Below are positions 1 to 7,500 of a DNA stretch of 15,306 nucleotides, piece by piece. Made by a program: the position numbers and the translations under genes. The stretch's first letter is position 1, and each line of letters starts with the position of its first letter. The stretch is from UBA7236 sp964638865 (GTDB lineage: Bacteria; Bacteroidota; Bacteroidia; Chitinophagales; BACL12): assembly GCA_964638865.1 (NCBI GenBank), contig CAZXBG010000101.1, positions 1 through 15,306 of the forward strand, read 5' to 3'. The notes below the pieces were generated by a model, which searched no databases, was not told the origin of the DNA, and worked only from the letters and a program-made list of their open reading frames with translations.

Positions 1-89
1 AATTATACGTCATATTATACTTAACTTAACACTAGAAGTAATTTAAATTCAGTTTGCAATTTTAGAATACTGATTACTTTGATTTCAGT

Positions 90-482
90 TTATTTTCTTT
101 TGACAATTTTTGTAACTATCTCAAAATTATTAATTTTTGGTGTAAATAAATGCAGGTCATCATCATTTAATACAATCATTAATGTGTCAATAGTGGGGGT
201 TTCAATTCCAATGATCCAATCTGAATTTAATACCCAATTTTTATCATTAATGTTTGTTCTATCTTTTGCAACACTAATAAACCCACCAGAATTTCCAAAA
301 ATTCCATTTATACCAAGATCATATTCAATCCAAAATGCGTAAATAGTATCATTCAACTGCAAGGAATCTTTAACGATTATATTCTCCGTGACAAAATAAC
401 TGCTCATGCTGTTATCAAATTCTTTTGAAACACAGGAGCTAAATAATATGCATGCAGTGATATTAATTAGTAAATATCTCAT
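90..482 (-). CDS. small lipoprotein, candidate immunity protein for the Rhs tip
   Basis: A 130-residue protein that I do not recognise by family. It opens with a short basic and hydrophobic signal (MRYLLINITACILFSSC) ending in a lipobox-like LFSSC, with Cys17 as the likely lipidated residue. It would therefore be anchored in a membrane facing the periplasm or cell surface. The mature part is about 113 residues, acidic and rich in Ile, Asn and Asp, and looks beta-rich by eye. The start lies only 8 bp after the stop of the Rhs tip gene on the same strand, so the two should be co-transcribed. No Shine-Dalgarno is visible; the upstream bases are A-rich, as is usual in Bacteroidota. A small gene directly downstream of a polymorphic toxin tip is the classic immunity position, and lipoprotein immunity proteins are known for toxins that act in the envelope. 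The immunity role is inferred from position only. Confidence 0.75.
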   Translation of the reverse strand: MRYLLINITACILFSSCVSKEFDNSMSSYFVTENIIVKDSLQLNDTIYAFWIEYDLGINGIFGNSGGFISVAKDRTNINDKNWVLNSDWIIGIETPTIDTLMIVLNDDDLHLFTPKINNFEIVTKIVKRK

Positions 483-490
483 TTTTTTAA

Positions 491-1537
491 TTATTTTTCA
501 TTTTGTTTTTCTTCTTGATATATAGCTTGACGGGAAGGTAGTGAATATACTCTTGTAAAACCGATATAAAACATTCTAGCAGTGTATTCAATTTCTCCAT
601 AATTGTAAGCGGGTGAAGGCTTTTTTTCTAGTTTATGTTGTTTCATGTGCAGTTCGCCGGCTTTTTGAGCTGCTAACTTATACCATCCCTTAGCTGAAGT
701 CACTTTTAATTTAACTGTTGCAGCATTCATTCCAGCAAGATAATTTCCGGTTGATCTTAATGTTGTATATTTTCCATTTAATAAATATCCATCATTTTGA
801 TTTGGAGTATTATCGGTTGGGCTCCCTGTATACCACGTTTTAATATCATATCGTCCAAATTTTTTCTGCTCCTCAGCAAGTTTTTCGAGTGCATCATAAT
901 ACGCAGGTCCAGTCAATCCTTCGAATGCTTTTGCAACTTCATCATTAAGTGTTTTAACAATACCATCTACAGATTGTCCGTAATGAATTTGTGCGTCAAC
1001 ATGTTTTATTTCGCCATTTTCTCCAGTTTTGACTTCACCAGTTGCATTATCAATACGGGCAAATTCATCCCATGTCCTTGTTTCACCTTTTTGTTCACCA
1101 TTACCTGAGGTATTAGAACTTGTGTAATTTGCTTCTAAACTTTTAAGGGCAATTTCTCCAATTCCTTTATGTTGATATACGCCATTATCACCGTCATTAT
1201 ATACAGTTATAATGTTTCCATCTTCGTCTGTATGAGTTGATTTATGTAAACCCTTAGAATCCCTCATTGAAGTTGGATTACAACCAAATACCAAATAAGG
1301 TGATTCGTAGTGTGTATCAATAGGATCAATATTCCACCTTCTACCCAATCTAGTATCATACCCCCAAAACTCCGCCGTATTTAAATTCCCATTTCCATAA
1401 ACCTCATCATCTTGCTCTTGTGTATTAAACCCATATCTATACTCACTCCTACCACTCCAAATCCTCCCCACCATCATCATCCCAAAGGAATCATAATCCC
1501 AATCCTCTATTTCACTCCAATAAGCCGAAAATTTCAT
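491..1537 (-). CDS. orphan Rhs C-terminal tip (core remnant plus putative toxin domain)
   Basis: A 348-residue protein. Residues about 15-96 match the end of the Bacteroidota Rhs repeat-associated core: DYDSFGMMMVGR, YRYGFNTQEQDDEV (34-46), FWGYDTRLGRRWNIDP (57-72) and an NP...DSKG junction (87-96), where most relatives have DPxG. Residues 97-348 are the variable tip. It has no domain I can name with confidence. It holds two conserved-looking blocks, GKYTTLRSTGNYLAGMNAA (255-273) and YNYGEIEYTARMFYIGF (311-327), and several His, Arg and Tyr that could be catalytic. A full Rhs protein has well over a thousand residues of YD-repeat shell before this point; none remains here, and in-frame TAG codons lie just upstream of the ATG. 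This is therefore a displaced or orphan tip. It has no signal peptide of its own. The recombinase gene ends 32 bp upstream and the lipoprotein follows 8 bp downstream. Confidence 0.82.
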   Translation of the reverse strand: MKFSAYWSEIEDWDYDSFGMMMVGRIWSGRSEYRYGFNTQEQDDEVYGNGNLNTAEFWGYDTRLGRRWNIDPIDTHYESPYLVFGCNPTSMRDSKGLHKSTHTDEDGNIITVYNDGDNGVYQHKGIGEIALKSLEANYTSSNTSGNGEQKGETRTWDEFARIDNATGEVKTGENGEIKHVDAQIHYGQSVDGIVKTLNDEVAKAFEGLTGPAYYDALEKLAEEQKKFGRYDIKTWYTGSPTDNTPNQNDGYLLNGKYTTLRSTGNYLAGMNAATVKLKVTSAKGWYKLAAQKAGELHMKQHKLEKKPSPAYNYGEIEYTARMFYIGFTRVYSLPSRQAIYQEEKQNEK

Positions 1538-1569
1538 GCTATAAAACTACTATAATCTATTTCATATTT

Positions 1570-2628
1570 TCAATTTCCGGGATTTTTTTCGGATTGTGGT
1601 GGTAATTTTAGGTGGTCAAATACTTTATCAGTTTCTCTGTCGATAAATTGCTGGGCATAATTAACATATCTATAAAAATCTTTACTGAATGCAGTATGTC
1701 CCGAGATTTTACGGACCATAATTTCAGGCATTCCAAGACTAAGCATTATTGTTATTGCAGTCCTTCGCATGGTATGCGAAGAAATTAGATCACAAAACCG
1801 AACAATTTTACCCCCTATGTTTATACTTTTAAAAATACCTCTTCGTTCGCGCATTTTTCCAATTTCTTTTGTCCAACCAGCTTTTTGACAGAGTTCCTTT
1901 AAATTTAAGTTCAATCTGTTATTACTTAGTTTAGGCAATAGATATCTCAATTTTTTATATTTTTTAATGATAGTTATTGCATAATCCGGAAGTTTTATGT
2001 TTGTATCTGTGGAGGTTTTAATGGATCGCACCCGCAAATGCAACGAGTTGTCTATGGGTTCCAAATTTTTTTTGTTGAGTTTCATCAAATCAGAAAAACG
2101 CAATCCAACAGTGCAGCCAAAAACAAAAATATCTTTCGTATTTTGCAAGTAAACCGGTAATGATTTTTCGAAATCTTTATCATTTATCAAAAATTGTAGC
2201 TGATCAGGCGACAATACGATAATTGGAATATTTTCTGTCCTGATATAAAATATTTTATGAATATCAGCCGTTAAAATACCTTTTTCTGATTTTAGGTAAT
2301 TAAAAAAAGTTCTAATTATTTTAAATTGTGCTCCAACATAATTATCAAAACATCCCTGTGCATATAAATAATTGGAAAAACTGTTGTAAAAACCTTTCCA
2401 ATATGCCTTTTCCTCTTTTATTAATTGAATGTCCGCCGGAATGAAATTTTTTATACGCAGTTCAAAATTTTCCATAGCGCTAAATCGCAATAATAAATTT
2501 CTTGTGGTCACATATCTTCCCAAAGTTGAAGATCTTAAATTAGAACCATCCTTTTTCAGGCGTTTACCCGATTTGCCCTCACTTATGAAATGATCAAACA
2601 GAATCAGGAAATTGTAGGCAGTGTTCAT
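1570..2628 (-). CDS. tyrosine recombinase / phage-type integrase
   Basis: A 352-residue site-specific recombinase that would cut and rejoin DNA through a phosphotyrosine intermediate. An N-terminal SAM-like core-binding domain (about residues 33-115, including a helix with FFNYLKSEKG) is followed by the catalytic domain. The active-site set appears complete: Arg177 in GLRFSD, Lys204 in RSIKTS, His285 and Arg288 in SHTMRRTA, His311 in SGHTAFS, and the nucleophile Tyr321 in YRYVN. Tyr319 is the alternative, because spacing from His311 implies a one-residue insertion compared with XerD-like proteins. It resembles the phage-integrase-like recombinases carried by Bacteroidota mobile elements more than housekeeping XerC/XerD, judging by length and the loop around residues 255-275. 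It lies upstream of the orphan Rhs tip on the same strand. No att site or element boundary could be recognised by eye. Confidence 0.93.
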   Translation of the reverse strand: MNTAYNFLILFDHFISEGKSGKRLKKDGSNLRSSTLGRYVTTRNLLLRFSAMENFELRIKNFIPADIQLIKEEKAYWKGFYNSFSNYLYAQGCFDNYVGAQFKIIRTFFNYLKSEKGILTADIHKIFYIRTENIPIIVLSPDQLQFLINDKDFEKSLPVYLQNTKDIFVFGCTVGLRFSDLMKLNKKNLEPIDNSLHLRVRSIKTSTDTNIKLPDYAITIIKKYKKLRYLLPKLSNNRLNLNLKELCQKAGWTKEIGKMRERRGIFKSINIGGKIVRFCDLISSHTMRRTAITIMLSLGMPEIMVRKISGHTAFSKDFYRYVNYAQQFIDRETDKVFDHLKLPPQSEKNPGN

Positions 2629-2825
2629 ATTCGTTAATTTAAAGGTGAAATTATATTTTATCTATTACGATGATACACGGCAAGTTGTTTTATTGAAGTC
2701 CGACTACGGTTCCTCAAGACATTAAATTTTTAAGTTAAAAAACCTGCGGCAGGAGGCACATTTTTAAATATACCCTTGGAAATTGGCAGAAAAAAAGGAA
2801 ACTTAAGGCGTATTGCTTTTTTATT

Positions 2826-2878
2826 TTCTACCGGTGTACCTCAGACTAGCACAGGTTTCTTAAATCTGTGCGGTAGAA
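2826..2878. repeat. nested inverted repeat, REP-like element copy 1
   Basis: An outer exact 8-bp stem (TTCTACCG at 2826-2833, CGGTAGAA at 2871-2878) encloses an inner hairpin. The inner arms are CACAGGTTT (2850-2858) and AAATCTGTG (2862-2870), with one mismatch and a 3-base loop. The 18-mer aggtttcttaaatctgtg (2853-2870) recurs exactly at 4256-4273. The element sits 9 bp past the ancestral stop of the ATPase pseudogene, so it could also act as that gene's terminator, although it lacks a clear U tract in that direction. The rest of the gap back to the recombinase start (2629-2825) is AT-rich, and I see nothing else certain in it. Confidence 0.6.
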
Positions 2879-2886
2879 GGAACTCA

Positions 2887-4011
2887 TTATTTAATTAAAA
2901 AATCCTCTATATACTCCTGCGTAACGATCAATGTTTTTGCGTTATAATTATCGGTAAAGGATTGGGGGAAACGAACCTTTTTATTTTTGCCCCATTTGAA
3001 TTCAAAGGCCAGTATTTTATCACCAGCTTCTTCAATTAGGTCAATTTCCTACTGTTGTGTGGTTCGCCAGAAAAAATGTTTTGCTTCTAATAAGTTGTTT
3101 TGCAAATATTTTATTCTTTCAGAAACCAAAAAATTCTCCCATAATCCTCCCACATCTGTTCTCGAATTTAAGGAATTAAAATTATTGATGATCGCATTTC
3201 TGATACCGCAGTCGTAAAAATAAATTTTTTTACCTTTTTTTATTTCATTGCGCACATTCCGGTTTAAGGCAGGCAAACGAAATACAACATAAGCCTTTTC
3301 CAAAAGCGCTATGTATTTTTCTACAGTTTTATCATCGCTGCCGGTTATTTGCGCCAATTCGTGATAACTCACCTCACTTCCAAGTTGCAGTGCAATTGCT
3401 TTTAATAATTTTTCAATTAAGGAAGGTTTTTTTACCTGCTCTAACATTAAAAGATCTTTAAATAAATAACTACTGGCTAATAATTTCAGCAACTCCCTTC
3501 CCTCCTCCGGTTTCACAACAATTTCAGGATAATATCCATAGATCAATCTTTGTTCAATAAAACGTTTCTCCTCCAGCAATCCATGATGTTTAACCATTTC
3601 ACCAAAAGTTAAAGGATATAAAGTAAATTCATACTTCCTTCCGGTTAAAGGTTCATTCAGCCGATTTGTTAACTCAAAAGCCGACGAGCCGGTTGCAATA
3701 ACCTGAACATCCTTTATCCTATCGGATATCAGTTTAATGGTTAATCCAATATTCGAAATACGTTGAACTTCATCAATAAATACAATTTGATTTTTACCGA
3801 TTATCGACCGCAACTTAGTAGCGCTGGATTCGGTAAGTAAATCTCGCACATCACTGTCATCACCGTTCAGATACAGCCAGGCCTTTTCCTGGGCTTCTAG
3901 AAATGTCTCCACCAAGGTGGATTTTTCTGACTGCCTCGGGCCAAATAAAAGCATGGCCTTGCCCTTGAAAAGTCTTGATTTTATTGCCTCTTGTAGACTT
4001 CTTGTGATCAT
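2887..4011 (-). pseudogene. AAA ATPase with DUF4143 C-terminal domain, interrupted by an in-frame amber codon
   Basis: The reading frame from the ATG at 4009-4011 gives 320 residues, then TAG at 3049-3051. The same frame continues for 53 more codons to TAA at 2887-2889, and that continuation (EIDLIEEAGDKILAFEFKWG...) is the normal end of the DUF4143 domain. The intact protein would be about 374 residues. Recognisable parts are Walker B VFIDE (77-81), the ATGSSAFELTNRLNEPLTGRK block (106-126), a DUF4143 winged-helix region from about residue 175, and FYDCGI...LWENFLVSERIK (265-301). The Walker A reads GPRQSEKS (24-31) where the family has GPRQxGKT/S, so the GK glycine is Glu29. Both defects are explained by single transitions (GGA to GAA, CAG to TAG). 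The stop removes the EID...EFK motif, which resembles a PD-(D/E)xK nuclease core. No frameshift is needed. Its upstream region is the 32-bp repeat array. A sequencing error at the TAG is possible, but two independent hits favour decay. Confidence 0.85.
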
Positions 4012-4040
4012 TTTATGTTATTTAAAGAACAAATAAACTT

Positions 4041-4184
4041 AATAGTTTCAGATTTGATTCCGAAATTAAGACAATAGTTTCGGATTGAAATCCGGAATTC
4101 AGATAATATTATCGGATTTGTTTCCGAAATAAATATAATAGTTTCGGATTGTAATCCGAAATAAACATAATATGTTCGGATTTA
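4041..4184. repeat. tandem array of 32-bp palindromic units (about 4.5 copies)
   Basis: Four complete units start at 4041, 4073, 4105 and 4137, exactly 32 bp apart. A fifth partial unit starts at 4169 and keeps its first half (aatatgttcggattt). A degenerate half-unit (gaacaaataaactt, 4027-4040) precedes the array. Each unit begins AATAG/AATAT and contains an inverted repeat, best seen in unit 4: TTTCGGATT, a 2-base centre, then AATCCGAAA. Units share the TTCGGATT and TCCGAAAT arms but differ in the A/T-rich linker. There are no unique spacers, so this is not CRISPR. The array lies 30 bp upstream of the ATPase start, over the region where its promoter should be. The 32-bp period is close to three helical turns, so bound proteins would sit on one face of the DNA. 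An operator or iteron-like role is inferred. Confidence 0.9.
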
Positions 4185-4252
4185 CTCGAGTTATGAGGAT
4201 GGAGAAAGGAATCTCGCAGACATGCACAGGTTAATTACCGTGATGTTGAAGC

Positions 4253-4284
4253 AGTAGGTTTCTTAAATCTGTGAGGTTGAGGAG
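4253..4284. repeat. REP-like element copy 2
   Basis: The 18-mer aggtttcttaaatctgtg (4256-4273) is identical to 2853-2870, and the similarity runs on with few mismatches (aggttgagg against cggtagaag). A CACAGGTT half-site lies upstream, starting near 4225, and could pair with AATCTGTG. Copies 1 and 2 are in the same orientation and enclose the ATPase pseudogene and its repeat array. The whole gene-free stretch from 4012 to 4509 consists of the 32-bp array, this copy, copy 3 and the smc promoter. Confidence 0.6.
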
Positions 4285-4325
4285 GTAATTATTACTCCAT
4301 TTTTGCCCAAATCTTCTTCGTATTC

Positions 4326-4370
4326 CCTCAGACCCCATAGGAGGTTGACAAAACCTGTGAGGTCGTTAGG
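4326..4370. repeat. REP-like element copy 3 (divergent)
   Basis: It contains cctcagac (4327-4334), gaggttgacaaaacctgtga (4341-4360) and ggtcgttagg. It shares the order cctcagac, then AGGTT, then AAACCTGTGAGGT, with the layout of copy 1 (cctcagac at 2839-2846). AGGTT and AACCT form a short stem. It looks like the same short dispersed repeat family, more diverged. Confidence 0.45.
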
Positions 4371-4460
4371 TAGAGAGCCACTAATATTCCTCCATTTTGT
4401 TCAACTCACATTTGGCAAACATAAGTTATCAACGATTGTTGATTTTAATTTCGGCGCATT

Positions 4461-4492
4461 TTTGAGGATGGCAAATGCGTTCGTTTACTTTG
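4461..4492 (+). promoter_or_regulatory. Bacteroidota-type promoter of smc
   Basis: A -33 TTTG (4461-4464), a 20-bp spacer and a -7 TTACTTTG (4485-4492) match the Bacteroidota pattern TTTG-N19-21-TAnnTTTG with one mismatch. Transcription would start near 4497-4499, giving a leader of about a dozen bases before the ATG at 4510. This supports 4510, not any upstream ATG, as the smc start. Confidence 0.6.
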
Positions 4493-4509
4493 TATCTCAG
4501 GAAAAGATT

Positions 4510-7500
4510 ATGAAACTAAGTACACTGGAAATTAAGGGATTTAAGAGTTTTGCAGATAAGACTGTACTCCATTTTAATGAAAATATCACTGGCGTTGTAG
4601 GGCCAAACGGCTGCGGAAAGTCAAACGTGGTGGATGCCATACGATGGGTGCTGGGGGAACAAAAGCCTACCGCCCTCCGAACTGAGAGAATGGAGAACCT
4701 CATTTTTAACGGAACAAAGAATAGAAAGTCGGCGGGCATGGCAGAGGTAAGCCTCACTTTTGAGAATACCAGAAATCTGCTTGCGACAGAATTTTCTACT
4801 GTTACTGTTTCCAGACATTATTTTAAGACCGGAGAAAGCGAATACCGCATAAATGGTGTTACCTGCCGTTTAAAAGATATACACAGCTTATTTTTAGATA
4901 CAGGTATCAGTACCGACTCCTATTCTATTATTGAATTGGGTATGTTGGACGATATTCTGCACGATAAGGACAACTCCAGAAGAAGATTATTTGAGCAGGC
5001 AGCCGGTATATCAAAATATAAAGCAAGAAAAAAAGAGACCCTTAATAAATTAAGTGCAACACAACTTGATCTTGATCGCGTGGAAGATCTTTTATTTGAG
5101 ATCGAAAATAACCTGAAAGAACTCGAAAAACAGGCAAAACGTGCACAACGGCATCAAAAACTAAAAGCCGATTACAAATTAAACAGTATCGACCTTGCAG
5201 TATTAACATTGCAATCGCATAAAGATATTTACAAACAACTGAGCAATCAACAAACATTTGAGAGCGATACCAAACTGCAGATAGAATCTGAAATAAATGC
5301 ACTCGAAGCTAGCATCGCAGATAAAAAAACTGCACTAATAGATAAGGAACAGGCGCTGAGTAAATTGCAAAAAGATCTCAATTTAGTTACCAATGAGATT
5401 CATACTAAAGAAAATGAAGGCAATATCAGCAAAGAACGCATTAAGTTTTTGGATGAGAAACAAATAAGTCTAATAAAATCCATCACAGATGCTGAAAATT
5501 ATATCCAATCAACAGAGGGTGATATAAATGCATTAGAGCAACGATTAGCAGAAGAAGTAGAAAAACTGAATGCAATAAAACAATCGCTTCAAAAATTTCT
5601 TGAGGATCTCGAGAAGGTAAAAAATCAACATGATGTTGCCAGAGAAAAATTAGAAGGCACACAAAATATTTTTAAAGCAGCAGAACGCGAATTGTACGAT
5701 ATCGATAAAAAGATCGCTATTAATAAAGTGCGCCTGGAAAATTATCATCGCGAATTAGGAAACATCGAATCAGATAAAGGAACACACGGAACAAAACTGG
5801 AACCACTTCGCGAAGAACTAATATCCCACGAAGAAAATAAAATAGCTGCTCAATTATTAGTGGATAATTTGGTGATGGATGAAAATACCTTAAAACAAGA
5901 TATTTCATCCATCCAAAAAGAAATTGAAAAAACACGCAACGAATTAATAAATGTTCGCCGCAGTTTCGATGCTAAGAAAAATGAATATAACCTCACCAAA
6001 AACATGTTCGAAAGCTTTGAGGGATTTCCTGAATCCATTAAATTTTTGAAGAAAAATGTAGCGAGCATGAAAGACGCTCCTCTGCTTTCGGATGTTGTGA
6101 GTTGTAAAGATGAATATAAAACTGCCCTGGAAAGTTTTCTTGATCCATGGTTGAATTATTATATCGTTCCGAATATGGCACATGCGCTTGGAGCCATTAA
6201 CGAATTAGCTACCAAAGAAAAAGGTCGTGCGAATTTTTTTCTGCTTTCAGAATTTAAAGCCGGGGCTTCACCAAAAAATATTCCCGGTGTAATTTCTGCA
6301 TTAGATGTTGTAACCATTAATGAAAAATATGCAGCACTTGCAAATCATTTATTGGGGAACGTATATATATTAAACGGCGATGAGGATTTTGAAACCTTAG
6401 CATCTAAATTATCTTCAGAATATCCTGATATTAATTTATTACACAAATCGGGGAAATTTGCAAAATCAGGTAAAACAATTACCGGTGGTTCTGTAGGTTT
6501 ATTTAAAGGAAAAAGAATTGGTCGCGAAAAAACATTGGAAACATTAGAAACCGAGATCAAAAAATTTCAGGAAGAAGATACCGCTATCAGCGCTATTTTG
6601 AAAGAAAAACAAACGCGATTGGCTGAATTGCAGCAATCTTCGCATGATAAAGATATACAGCAAGGTCGCGAGGAATTAAATAAAGTTGTTCAGCAATTAA
6701 TGACTGCGAAAGCAAGAATTGAATCCATTGAACATTTGTTACAACAAATGGAAGAAAAACGTGTCACCTTTAATCGCCAGATACAGGAAACAGATGAGGA
6801 AAGTATTAAATTAAATGAAGCACACGAAAAACAACTCGCATTAAAAGAAGAACGTCAGAAAGATTTGTTGGAAATGGAGATCGCCTATCGCGAGGTTGCG
6901 GAAAAATTAAATGTACATTCCAATCAATACAATCAGGAAAACATTAAATATCATCAGCAACTCAACAAATTCCAAAGTGTAGAACAAGACCTCAATTATA
7001 AAAAAGCGAGACGAGATGAGGCAATTTTAACGGTTACAAGCAGTAAAAAACAGTTGGATGAAGTAATTGAAGAAATTACGGACACCCATAAAAAGATAGA
7101 AGAAATTCAGGCAGTTTTATTAAAAATGTACGATGAAAAAGTGGTAATGGAACAATTGCTTAGTCGCGAAGAAGCCACTTATTACGGAAGTCGCGGAGAA
7201 GTTGCAGAAACAGAAGATAAAATTAAAGCACTTCAGAAGAAAAAAGATGGCACTGAAAATACTTTAGGCAGTATTAAGGACAGACTGAATGATCTGAAAG
7301 TGCAATTGGCTGCAACAAAAGAACGGTTATGGGTTGAGTTTCAGGTTGAGCTCGATAGTATATTAGATAACGAACCTCCGGTTGATGTTACCTTAGAAGA
7401 ATTACAGGAAAAAGTGGACGCAGCTAAAAAACGATTGGAAAATTATGGCGATGTAAATCCAATGGCGATACAGGCATATGAGGAGATGAAAACGCGTTAT

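Noticed and set aside
797..1108. Plus-strand reading frame of 103 codons
   Set aside because: It lies wholly antisense to the Rhs tip, and its product is a Phe/Ile/Ser-rich shadow with no recognisable domain.
2743..2753. Palindrome cctgcggcagg upstream of the recombinase
   Set aside because: The arms are only 5 bp. It may be a remnant of the REP-like family (a cctcaagac precedes it), but the similarity is too weak to call.
3049..3051. Recoding of TAG as a sense codon
   Set aside because: purM ends in TAG with normal length, so TAG is a working stop here; the P-loop damage also favours decay.
2887..3066. Frameshift as the cause of the shortened ATPase
   Set aside because: The missing C-terminus continues in the same frame after TAG, so one nonsense codon explains it.
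4041..4184. CRISPR array
   Set aside because: The 32-bp units abut with no unique spacers, and each unit is itself palindromic; no cas genes are nearby.
4303..4509. 69-residue N-terminal extension of SMC
   Set aside because: It is not SMC-like, covers a REP-like repeat and the promoter, and the canonical SMC start is at 4510.
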